13,561 bases of DNA from Dehalococcoidia bacterium (GTDB lineage: Bacteria > Chloroflexota > Dehalococcoidia > JAENJB01), in assembly GCA_016844565.1 (NCBI GenBank), contig JAENJB010000015.1:1-13561 (forward strand), in the 5' to 3' direction. Positions 1 through 5,876 of the stretch are shown one piece after another. The notes beneath the pieces were generated by a model, which did no database searches, was not told the DNA's origin, and was given only the letters and a program-made list of their open reading frames with translations. The position numbers and the translations under genes were made by a program. How positions within the stretch are numbered: the stretch's first letter is position 1; each line of letters opens with the position of its first letter.

Positions 1-975
1 ACCGGGGAAGTCAACCTTGGCTGCTACCGTGTCCAGGTCCACGACGAGAAGACCACCGGCATCTATATTGAACAGGGCAAACATGGCTGGAGCGATATGC
101 AGAAATACCACGAGAGAGGACTACCCTGCCCGGTAGCCCTATCCATAGGACACCACCCGCTATTTTTCTTGGTGGCCGCCCTTTCCATGCAAAGGCTGCC
201 ACACACAAAGTCACACGAATATCAGTTCCTGGGCGCCATCCGCGGGGAGCCCGTCCAGGTCATCGAAGAAGAGATTACCGGGCTGCCCATACCGGCTGAC
301 AGTGAAATCGTCCTCGTTGGCTGGTCTCCCCCGGGCAAGACCAGGACCGAAGGGCCCTTCGGAGAGTTCACCGGCTACTACGCCTCAAAGGAGATGGCGC
401 GGCCCTACATCGAGATTGAGAGAATCTACTTCCGCAATAAGCCAATCCTCACCGGGGCGCCGCCGGCTCGACCACCACACAGCTACTCTTACTTCAACAC
501 CATGGTGCGCAGCTCGCTGATACATCACCAGTTGAATACCATCGGCATCCCGGACGTGAGGGGAGTCTGGACCCACGAGTCCCCCGGCACGCTATTCATA
601 GCCGTATCCATAAGGCAAAGATACGCAGGCCATGCCAAGCAGGCAGGGCTAGCCGCCCTCGACATAGGCTCACGAATGGGCATAGGAGGGCGTTTTGTAG
701 TGGTGACCGACGAAGACCTAGATGTGACAAACACCACCGACATCATCTGGGCGCTTTCCACCCGCACTAACCCGGAGAGAAGCATAGACATCGTTCGTGA
801 CTATCGGACTGCCAGCTTGGACCCGATGGTCAAGAAGCCGGCCAATTCGTTCTCGAACTCCTGTGCAGTGATAACCGCCTGCAAGCCATATGAATGGATG
901 GACCAGTTCCCTGAGTCCATAGACTTCAGCACGCAACTCATTGAGAAAACGAAGCGCAAGTGGGGCGTTAAGTAG
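1..975 (+). CDS. UbiD-family prenylated-FMN decarboxylase, C-terminal part (5' end outside window)
   Basis: The reading frame is open from base 1 to the TAG at 973-975, giving 324 residues. UbiD proteins are usually about 450-490 residues, so roughly the first 130-165 are missing. An internal ATG at 97 is not the true start, because conserved UbiD sequence precedes it. The fragment begins with NLGCYRVQV (N5, R10) and GKHG (H28). These match the spacing of the prenylated-FMN-binding Asn, Arg and His of fungal Fdc1 (N168, R173, H191). EGPFGEFTGYY at residues 117-127 is the family signature; its two glutamates match the catalytic E277/E282 pair. The family carries out reversible, non-oxidative (de)carboxylation of aromatic or unsaturated acids in the cytoplasm, with a cofactor made by UbiX. 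The substrate cannot be read from the sequence. No ubiX-like partner is visible here. The gene converges on jag, with 42 bases between the stops. Confidence 0.93.
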   Translation, partial: TGEVNLGCYRVQVHDEKTTGIYIEQGKHGWSDMQKYHERGLPCPVALSIGHHPLFFLVAALSMQRLPHTKSHEYQFLGAIRGEPVQVIEEEITGLPIPADSEIVLVGWSPPGKTRTEGPFGEFTGYYASKEMARPYIEIERIYFRNKPILTGAPPARPPHSYSYFNTMVRSSLIHHQLNTIGIPDVRGVWTHESPGTLFIAVSIRQRYAGHAKQAGLAALDIGSRMGIGGRFVVVTDEDLDVTNTTDIIWALSTRTNPERSIDIVRDYRTASLDPMVKKPANSFSNSCAVITACKPYEWMDQFPESIDFSTQLIEKTKRKWGVK

Positions 976-1017
976 TCCGGAAGAGGCAAACCTTGAGGCC
1001 AGGGGTACGGAGGACCA

Positions 1018-1680
1018 CTAACTCCTGACTGAAATCGCTATGTAGCGGTCCTCTCCCTCGCCCGAGCTCTCGCTCGTAACTCGCACGTCGTCAGCCAGCG
1101 CCAGATGAATCACGCGCCGCTCATCGGCCGGCATCGGCTCCAGCGCAACAGTGCGCCCCGTAGCCTTGACCTGTTCTGCCATCCGCAAAGCCAGAGCCTG
1201 GAGGGACCGGTAGCGACGCTCCTTATACCCTTCGATATCGACAGTCAGCGACTGGCGGGCACCAAGCCGCTTCGATACAATCAGCCGCGCTATGTATTGC
1301 AGCGATGCCAGCGTCTGCCCCCGCCGCCCGATAAGAAGACCCAGGTCATCCCCCTTGATGTCAACCAGGAGCTTGCCGCTCTCCTCCTCCCCTTCCCCTT
1401 GCGACTCCCCGGCCTCGACTCTGGCAGATATTCCCATCAGAGATACCAACTCGCCCACCACTTCCAAGGCCACGTCACCCACCTCCTCCACACCAGGCGC
1501 CACCACCGGGGCAAGCCTCTCAACCCGTACGACAGCCTCCTCCACACCCAAACCCAGCAACCCGGGCCTACCCTTCTTCAATACTGTGACTTCTACCTGC
1601 TCTTCAGTCAAGCCCAGCTGCTTAAGGGCCTTCTTGACAGCTTCCCTAACCGTCTTTCCGCTAATCTCTAGTGTTTCCAT
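1018..1680 (-). CDS. jag: Jag/KhpB (EloR) RNA-binding protein, Jag_N-KH-R3H
   Basis: This 220-residue protein has the full Jag architecture. Residues 1-52 form the Jag_N domain (SGKTVREAVKKAL, then KKGRPGLLGLG). An acidic/valine-rich linker follows. The KH domain spans about 73-150, with the GxxG loop GRRG at 118-121. The R3H domain spans about 150-220, with R188-x3-H192. In Firmicutes this protein pairs with KhpA to bind RNA and influences cell elongation and division; that role is known for the family and inferred here. The ATG at 1678-1680 is preceded by AAGGAGA (1687-1693), a good ribosome-binding site. It is the last gene of the rpmH-rnpA-yidD-lipoprotein-yidC-jag operon, 43 bases after yidC, which is its usual neighbour. 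No strong terminator hairpin follows. Confidence 0.95.
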   Translation of the reverse strand: METLEISGKTVREAVKKALKQLGLTEEQVEVTVLKKGRPGLLGLGVEEAVVRVERLAPVVAPGVEEVGDVALEVVGELVSLMGISARVEAGESQGEGEEESGKLLVDIKGDDLGLLIGRRGQTLASLQYIARLIVSKRLGARQSLTVDIEGYKERRYRSLQALALRMAEQVKATGRTVALEPMPADERRVIHLALADDVRVTSESSGEGEDRYIAISVRS

Positions 1681-1723
1681 TAAGTGTCTCCTTCCCGGGA
1701 ATGTACCGCCTGCGTTGCAGCCA

Positions 1724-2506
1724 TCAGGTTAATCGTTTCCTGGACCCTCCCGCAGGAGTCTCAGTCTTAGAAGGAACCGCAACCGGCGCCCGAGGTAGTA
1801 GGTGGCCCCAGCCGGTGACGAAATACTGGACCACAATGCCCACCACGTTCGACACTACCCAGTAGATAGCCAGTCCGCTCGGGAATTGTAGCGTGAAGAA
1901 CGCGAACATCACGGGCATCATCCAGAGCATCATACTGTTCATCTGTTGCTGGCGGGGGTCCATCCCCGGGCCAGAGACCATTTTCTGCTGTACCCACATG
2001 GTGGCTCCCACCAGCACAGGTAACACGTAGTAGGGGTCCGGATTGGCCAAGTTCAGCCAGAGGAAGTCCTCCTTCAAGGGTATAGCCTGATACACTATTG
2101 GCCATGAGTAAAGCCGCTGGGAGAGGTTGAGTAACTGCTCCGGCGTAGTGGCCAGTACCCCGACAACAGACTGGTACAAGGCAATCCAGATGGGAAGCTG
2201 AATCACCATTGGACCAAGACAGCCCAGCGGATTCACCCCCGCCTCTTTGTATGCCTTCATCATCTCCTGGGAGAGCTTGTCCTTACTCTTGGCATACTTC
2301 TTCTGAAGCTCCTTAATCTTCGGCTGAAGGTCCGACATGGCCTTGGAGGACCTCAACTGCCTCAAGGTAAGCGGCAACATCACCAAACGCACCAGCATAG
2401 TGAACACTGCTATGGCAACGCCGAAGTTGCCAAACAACACGCTGTACAGGACCACCAGCGTGTTTATCATTGGCTCCTGGATAAGGGTGTTCCAGATCTC
2501 CAACAA
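1724..2506 (-). CDS. yidC: YidC/Oxa1-family membrane protein insertase
   Basis: This 260-residue polytopic protein is of the short, Gram-positive-type YidC. It inserts membrane proteins alone or with SecYEG. The hydrophilic-groove arginine is R40, in MLVRLVMLPL of the first core membrane segment. A basic, helical cytoplasmic loop follows (about 50-95, rich in K, Q and E). Next come GVNPLGCLGPMVIQLPIWIALYQ (split here by family convention into the NPLG turn and the second segment), then further hydrophobic segments near 155-172, 190-207 and 210-230. The tail is short and basic (ends SRKRLT). The start is TTG at 2504-2506; the in-frame upstream codons reach a TGA within four codons. An AGGGGTG-like site at 2517-2523 lies 10 bases upstream. 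The sequence EIWNTLIQEPMINTL matches the usual beginning of the family. It follows the propeller lipoprotein by 19 bases and is clearly co-transcribed. Confidence 0.95.
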   Translation of the reverse strand: MLEIWNTLIQEPMINTLVVLYSVLFGNFGVAIAVFTMLVRLVMLPLTLRQLRSSKAMSDLQPKIKELQKKYAKSKDKLSQEMMKAYKEAGVNPLGCLGPMVIQLPIWIALYQSVVGVLATTPEQLLNLSQRLYSWPIVYQAIPLKEDFLWLNLANPDPYYVLPVLVGATMWVQQKMVSGPGMDPRQQQMNSMMLWMMPVMFAFFTLQFPSGLAIYWVVSNVVGIVVQYFVTGWGHLLPRAPVAVPSKTETPAGGSRKRLT

Positions 2507-2525
2507 CTCTTCTATTCACCCCTAG

Positions 2526-3617
2526 CTAGTTTGTCTGGACCGCCCACAGCTTGTTGCCGCTCTGAGCTTCCACGGCATGGAGGTTTCTATCCTGAGTCTG
2601 CACATACACCACTCCATTCCTGGCGAAGAGCGGAGACCTTATGTGACCAACCGTCTGGTACAGTTTCCTCCAGCCCATGGTCCCGGTATCGATGAGATAG
2701 ACAGTACCTTTTTCAGTAGCGAACACAACGTTATCGCCAACGACGACCGGCGAAGATGAGACGGGCGAACCACCGTCAAACTCGGCCAGCTTCTCTCCGC
2801 TGGCAGCTCTCAGCGCATATACATTGTGATCGAGCGAAGGCACATAGACGACGCCTTTGTGGGCTACCGGCCGGCCCCAGTACCAGTTTCCAGCACTGAA
2901 GCGCCACTTCTCCATGCCATCTTTCGCGCCCACAGCATAGAGGTCCCTGTCGAAAGAACCCGCGTACACCAGCCCCTCGTAAGCAACCGGGCTGGCAGCC
3001 ACTGCGCCACCGGTCTCGAATTCCCACATCTTCTCTTTAGTGGCAATATTGAAAGCGTATGCCTTCTTGTCAAAAGAGCCAACATAGAGAATGCCATCGG
3101 CAACAGCCACTGTCGCCCAGACCTTGCCACCGGTGCTGAACTCCCCCAGTACCTCACCCATCACCCCATCCAACATGTAGACCTTCCCATCTGACGACCC
3201 GATAAACACATTCCCATCAACTATCACCGGGCTGCCCACCAGGGAACCCACTCTGCCCTCCCTGGGATACCTCCAGGCCACTGTCCTGGTAGTGGCGTTC
3301 ACCGCATAGAGCAGACCGCTGTAGCCGGCAGCATATATGCGGTCTCCATCGACCTGAGGAGCTCCATACACCGCCGGCGTTACCGTAACCGGGCCTGAGC
3401 ACGCCCCACCGGTAGCCCGAGGCTGCAACCCCTCCAGCGCCAGGCTCCAGAGCCTGTTCCCATTAGACGCGTCCATCGCCACCAGCGAGCCGCTCGATGA
3501 CACGAAATACAGCGTGTTACCGGAGACAGTCCCTCCCGACGACACCGCCGACGGACCGGCGCAGCCAGCAATCAGAATGCCAATCAGGAGTGGAAACGCA
3601 ACGAGTGAATACCTCAT
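2526..3617 (-). CDS. Lipoprotein with eight PQQ-type (BamB-like) beta-propeller repeats
   Basis: This 363-residue protein starts with a lipoprotein signal peptide: basic start, hydrophobic core, and lipobox I16-A17-G18-C19. It should therefore be exported and anchored to the outer face of the membrane. After residue about 33 it consists of eight repeats of about 40 residues. Each has an xVYxGSxDxxVYAxD-like strand pair followed by a tryptophan or aromatic 'blade' motif; examples are RLWSLAL, VAWRYPRE, KMWEFETGG, EKWRFSAGN and KLWAVQTN. This is the pattern of PQQ-like eight-bladed propellers such as BamB. Quinoprotein dehydrogenase active-site features were not recognised, so a binding or scaffold role is more likely than an enzyme. 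The ATG at 3615-3617 has a GGAGGT site 11 bases upstream. The gene starts 28 bases after yidD and ends 19 bases before yidC. A job in membrane-protein insertion or assembly is inferred from this position only. Confidence 0.9.
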   Translation of the reverse strand: MRYSLVAFPLLIGILIAGCAGPSAVSSGGTVSGNTLYFVSSSGSLVAMDASNGNRLWSLALEGLQPRATGGACSGPVTVTPAVYGAPQVDGDRIYAAGYSGLLYAVNATTRTVAWRYPREGRVGSLVGSPVIVDGNVFIGSSDGKVYMLDGVMGEVLGEFSTGGKVWATVAVADGILYVGSFDKKAYAFNIATKEKMWEFETGGAVAASPVAYEGLVYAGSFDRDLYAVGAKDGMEKWRFSAGNWYWGRPVAHKGVVYVPSLDHNVYALRAASGEKLAEFDGGSPVSSSPVVVGDNVVFATEKGTVYLIDTGTMGWRKLYQTVGHIRSPLFARNGVVYVQTQDRNLHAVEAQSGNKLWAVQTN

Positions 3618-3645
3618 CTGGCTTGTCTACCTCCAGAGCTGCCCA

Positions 3646-3855
3646 CTAGGGCACCGGGTCGTAGCCACCGCCGGAAAGCGGATGGCACCGACACAGCCTC
3701 ATGACCGTCAGCACCCCGCCCTTCAATAGGCCGAACTTTTTGATGGCTTCGTAGCCGTATTGCGAGCAAGAGGGCAGGTAGCGGCAGGAAGAAGGCGTAG
3801 CTCTTGAAATCGTGTTCTGGTAAACCCTGATCAATCCCAGGGCCAGTTCCTTCAC
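3646..3855 (-). CDS. yidD: YidD membrane protein insertion efficiency factor
   Basis: This 69-residue protein matches the small YidD family along its full length. It has an amphipathic N-terminus (VKELALGLIRVYQNTIS), the cysteine motif SSCRYLPSCSQYGYEAI, GLLKGGVLTVMRLCRCHPL and the terminal GGGYDPVP. YidD lies at the inner face of the membrane and aids YidC-dependent insertion. I chose the GTG at 3853-3855. It overlaps the rnpA stop as GTGA, has GGAG eight bases upstream, and gives the usual family length. The frame stays open to 3966, but the extra 37 residues overlap rnpA and show no homology to the family. The gene sits between rnpA and the lipoprotein gene, in the usual rnpA-yidD order. 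Confidence 0.95.
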   Translation of the reverse strand: MKELALGLIRVYQNTISRATPSSCRYLPSCSQYGYEAIKKFGLLKGGVLTVMRLCRCHPLSGGGYDPVP

Positions 3856-4247
3856 AGTCTTCGCTCCAGAAAACGGGCTCTTACCAGCAATTCGTCCAGA
3901 GCCTGCTTCAACCGTGGATAGTTGGCCAAGGCTGACCCTGACCGGGCAATACAGACGACATCCCATCCCTGGCGCAGAGACATCACCCGCAGGGACTCCC
4001 GCAGCCGGCGTTTCATACGGTTGCGCACCACCGCCCCACCAACACTCTTGCTTACCACCAACCCATACCGATTACAGGGCAAGCCATTATTCATCGCTCT
4101 CAGTACCAGCAGGCCGTTAGCCCACGATCTACCCTCGCGGTAGACTCTGGCGAAGTCAGCCCTTCTAGTCAAGGACAAGAAAACGAAACGGCCTTTCCCA
4201 CCTTCCAGCACCATCGCCGTCAGGGAGAGCGAATCGCCATCCGTCAA
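3852..4247 (-). CDS. rnpA: Ribonuclease P protein component
   Basis: RnpA binds the RNase P RNA and helps it remove 5' leaders from precursor tRNAs. The core is clear: LTRRADFARVYREGRSWAN at residues 26-44 (the typical N-terminal segment), NRYGLVVSKSVGGAVVRNRMKRRLRE at 59-84 with the signature R75-N76-R77, and QGWDVVCIARSG near 93-104. The frame can begin at TTG 4245-4247, which overlaps the rpmH stop (TTGA) and would allow coupled translation, giving 131 residues. That leaves about 25 residues more than usual before the conserved region. An internal ATG at 4212-4214, or the TTG at 4176-4178 (L24, after a purine-rich GGAAGGTGGGAAAGG stretch), would give a more typical 108-120 residues. The gene's identity is certain; the start is not. 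Confidence 0.93.
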   Translation of the reverse strand: MTDGDSLSLTAMVLEGGKGRFVFLSLTRRADFARVYREGRSWANGLLVLRAMNNGLPCNRYGLVVSKSVGGAVVRNRMKRRLRESLRVMSLRQGWDVVCIARSGSALANYPRLKQALDELLVRARFLERRL

Positions 4248-4387
4248 CGGCTGACCGCAAGTTTGCGCCGGCCCTTGTTACGCCTGGCTTTCAAGACCTT
4301 AATGCCGCCCCGAGTGCTCATTCGCGCACGAAAACCATGAATCCGCTGGCGGTGAAGGACTTTCGGTTGATAAGTTCTCTTCGGCAG
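4244..4387 (-). CDS. rpmH: 50S ribosomal protein L34 (apparent CTG start)
   Basis: The minus strand encodes 47 residues of unmistakable L34: PKRTYQPKVLHRQRIHGFRA, then RMSTRGGIKVLKARRNKGRRKLAVSR. It is a small basic protein of the large ribosomal subunit. No ATG, GTG or TTG lies in frame at the N-terminus. The codon where the family has its initiator Met is CTG (4385-4387). A perfect AAGGAG site (4395-4400) lies seven bases upstream, so CTG initiation is the best reading. An assembly error, or ATT/ATA further upstream, is a less likely alternative. The stop TGA (4244-4246) overlaps the TTG proposed for rnpA. A TTGACG-N18-TATAAT promoter lies just upstream. Automatic callers can miss this gene because of its length and start. 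Confidence 0.93.
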   Translation of the reverse strand: MPKRTYQPKVLHRQRIHGFRARMSTRGGIKVLKARRNKGRRKLAVSR

Positions 4388-4416
4388 TTGAGTGCTCCTT
4401 GCTAGAATTATCGCCG

Positions 4417-4446
4417 ATTATACTTAACGCCCTCCAAGAGCGTCAA
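4417..4446 (-). promoter_or_regulatory. Sigma-70-type promoter of the rpmH operon
   Basis: On the minus strand TTGACG (4441-4446) and TATAAT (4417-4422) are separated by 18 bases. The -10 ends 16 bases before the AAGGAG site of rpmH, so the leader is very short. Both boxes are near consensus and lie in the only sizeable gap of the housekeeping block, between rpsR and rpmH (about 105 bases). Confidence 0.75.
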
Positions 4447-4492
4447 TCTGGCTGTTTCCCTGCGCCCTCCCGCAGCGTGGGACTTCAATAGT

Positions 4493-4900
4493 TCAGGAGG
4501 ATGCTTGCTGCGGCTGGGTCTGTGGCAGGGCCGGAGGCGCCGGCGCTGGCCGCTCTGGTGCGGGGGCGAACTCAGCGGTTCCGAATACGCGGAGATGAGT
4601 CCCCGTATAAGGCAGCAAGGCCAGAGAACGTCCCTTCTTTATGGCTGCGGAAATGACACGCTGATGTCTCGCACAGGCGCTGGTGCGGCGGCGGGGCTCG
4701 ATCTTGCCCTGCTCCGACATGAACCGCCGCAAACCGGCAACATCCCTATAGCTTATCACCTTGCCTTTTTCAACACAGAACGGACAAGGACGCTTCTTCC
4801 GTACGTACCTTCCACCACCCGGCCTTCCAGTACTCGGCCTTCCACTAGTCGGCCTCCCAGTCCCTTCTCTCTTTTTATAGGGCTTTACAAGTCTAGGCAT
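4493..4900 (-). CDS. rpsR: 30S ribosomal protein S18 with extended N- and C-termini
   Basis: The S18 core lies at about residues 36-103: KKRPCPFCVEKGKVISYRD, then LRRFMSEQGKIEPRRRTSACARHQR and ISAAIKKGRSLALLPYT. S18 binds the platform of the small subunit together with S6, whose gene starts this operon. C39, C42, C76 and H79 form a CxxC plus CxxH set, suggesting a zinc-binding form. The protein is 135 residues, against about 70-90 usually. The excess is a Gly-Arg-Pro-rich N-terminal stretch (GRP repeated at 15, 20 and 25) and a Pro/Ala/Gln tail from about 112. The ATG at 4898-4900 follows AAGGAGAAA and is the natural start. It lies 48 bases after ssb, in the common rpsF-ssb-rpsR order. Confidence 0.95.
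   Translation of the reverse strand: MPRLVKPYKKREGTGRPTSGRPSTGRPGGGRYVRKKRPCPFCVEKGKVISYRDVAGLRRFMSEQGKIEPRRRTSACARHQRVISAAIKKGRSLALLPYTGTHLRVFGTAEFAPAPERPAPAPPALPQTQPQQASS
4808..4858 (-). repeat. Short tandem repeat encoding GRP(S/T)x units in rpsR
   Basis: Three imperfect 15-base units on the minus strand encode GRPTS, GRPST and GRPGG, ending in GR, at residues 15-31 of S18. On the plus strand they appear as ggccttccagta, ggccttccacta and ggcctcccag. The near-identity at DNA level suggests expansion by slippage. This makes a flexible basic extension in front of the ribosomal core. Confidence 0.7.
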
Positions 4901-4948
4901 TTTCTCCTTCTCACTAACTAGCGGGGATTAGGTCCCACCTCATCCGCG

Positions 4949-5344
4949 CTAGGGGATTACCTCTTCCGGCTGGCCCTCCTCCGGCGTCGCCTCAGAAGGA
5001 GTCCGCAAAGCCACCTCTCTATCAAGAAACAACACCTGGTTGGCTATGACCTCGGTCCTGTAGTGCTTCTGGCCATCCTGACCCTCCCAGCTGCGAGTGC
5101 GCAGCCTGCCCTCCACATAGACCCGCCTCCCCTTTCCCAGAAACTGGTTGCAGTTCTCCGCCAGCTTGTTCCAGGTCACCACGGAGAACCACTCAGTCTC
5201 CTCTTTCTTCACTCCTTCTGGGGTATTATAAGTGCGGTTAGTAGCGACACTAAAGGAGGTCACTGGATTGCCGTTGGGAGTAAAACGCATTTCAGGGTCC
5301 GTCCCCACATTCCCGATAATCATCACTCTGTTAAGATAAGCCAT
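4949..5344 (-). CDS. ssb: Single-stranded DNA-binding protein
   Basis: This 131-residue protein has the full OB-fold of bacterial SSB: MAYLNRVMIIGNVGTDPEMRF (start of the fold), FSVATNRTYN, EETEWFSVVTWNKLAENC and GRRVYVEGRLRTRSWEGQDG. It coats single-stranded DNA in replication and repair and normally acts as a tetramer. The disordered tail is very short (about residues 114-131) and ends in PEEVIP. Most bacterial SSBs end in a DDDIPF-like peptide whose last Phe docks partner proteins. Here the acidic and Ile-Pro parts are present but the Phe is missing. The ATG at 5342-5344 has AAGGAG 10 bases upstream. It sits between rpsF and rpsR with 48-base gaps on both sides. Confidence 0.95.
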   Translation of the reverse strand: MAYLNRVMIIGNVGTDPEMRFTPNGNPVTSFSVATNRTYNTPEGVKKEETEWFSVVTWNKLAENCNQFLGKGRRVYVEGRLRTRSWEGQDGQKHYRTEVIANQVLFLDREVALRTPSEATPEEGQPEEVIP

Positions 5345-5392
5345 TGACCTGAAACTCCTTTCCCCCCTGCAGAGGAGAGACGATTATCTCCC

Positions 5393-5674
5393 TCAAGCCC
5401 TCGATAGCATGTGGCGCAACACGTCGTCAGAAAGTTTGAGGCTTGTCTCAATGTCACCGACCGAGTCCGGGGACAGCTTACATTTCAACAAGACGTAGTT
5501 TCCCTCCCGATAGTGTTTCACGGGGTAGGCCAGCCTTCGCTTGCCCCACGGGGTTGTCTCGTCTATGCTGCCCCCACGGGCTGCCATCGTCTGGCCGACC
5601 TTGTCGAGAATAACCTTCACGCCCTCTTCCTGCACCTCAGGCTTCACTATCAGGACCAACTCATAGTCGCGCAA
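5393..5674 (-). CDS. rpsF: 30S ribosomal protein S6
   Basis: S6 is a small-subunit platform protein that pairs with S18. The frame shows RDYELVLIVKPEVQEEGV at the N-terminus, GGSIDETTPWGKRRLAYPVKHYREGNYVLLKCKL in the middle and LKLSDDVLRHMLSR at the end. I chose the TTG at 5672-5674, giving 93 residues. GGAGGT (5681-5686) lies six bases upstream, and the protein then starts at RDYELV, as in the family. The frame stays open to a TTG at 5710, but that codon has no ribosome-binding site and its 12 extra residues are atypical. It is the first gene of the rpsF-ssb-rpsR operon. Confidence 0.93.
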   Translation of the reverse strand: MRDYELVLIVKPEVQEEGVKVILDKVGQTMAARGGSIDETTPWGKRRLAYPVKHYREGNYVLLKCKLSPDSVGDIETSLKLSDDVLRHMLSRA

Positions 5675-5737
5675 CAAAGTACCTCCAGTAAGCAACCTTG
5701 CCTCAGTCAATATCGTGCCGGGTCAAAAGCGTCGCCC

Positions 5738-5746
5738 ATTATAACA
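5738..5746 (-). promoter_or_regulatory. Extended -10 promoter of rpsF-ssb-rpsR
   Basis: The minus strand reads TGTTATAAT: a consensus TATAAT (5738-5743) with the TG of an extended -10 element. No good -35 box lies at 16-18 bases, which is common for extended -10 promoters. It lies about 50 bases upstream of the rpsF ribosome-binding site. Confidence 0.6.
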
Positions 5747-5798
5747 CAGAAAGCATCAAGAACATAGCAGGAATGAGAGATCGGAACACAATCTCCCA

Positions 5799-5827
5799 TT
5801 GTGTTGCTGGTGCCTTTGTGCTATAAA
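5799..5827 (+). promoter_or_regulatory. Promoter of the NMT1-like/amidohydrolase unit
   Basis: TTGTGT (5799-5804) and TATAAA (5822-5827) are separated by 17 bases. Position and orientation fit transcription of the gene starting at 5877. The site is back to back with the rpsF promoter, so the 5675-5876 gap is a divergent promoter region. Confidence 0.55.
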
Positions 5828-5876
5828 AGCGTACCAAGTTTAAGGTGAAGCGCTACAAAAAAGGAGAGGAGCAACG

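Noticed and set aside
976..1017. Imperfect inverted repeat AGTAGTCC/GGACCACT between the UbiD and jag stops
   Set aside because: The arms are short, mismatched and far apart, with no T-tract; it is likely chance.
1105..1671. 188-codon plus-strand frame opposite jag
   Set aside because: It is antisense to jag and rich in Pro, Leu, His and Gln as expected from reading the complement; jag has clear KH and R3H domains.
3856..3966. Longer N-terminus for YidD
   Set aside because: The extra residues overlap rnpA, do not resemble YidD, and the GTG at 3853-3855 has a good ribosome-binding site and gives the normal length.
4460..4475. CTGCG/CGCAG hairpin after rpsR as a terminator
   Set aside because: The stem is only five base pairs and is not followed by a T-tract on the minus strand, so it is too weak to call.
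5739..5748. TTATAACACA resembling a DnaA box
   Set aside because: It has an extra base relative to TTATNCACA, is a single copy, and is better explained by the rpsF extended -10 element.
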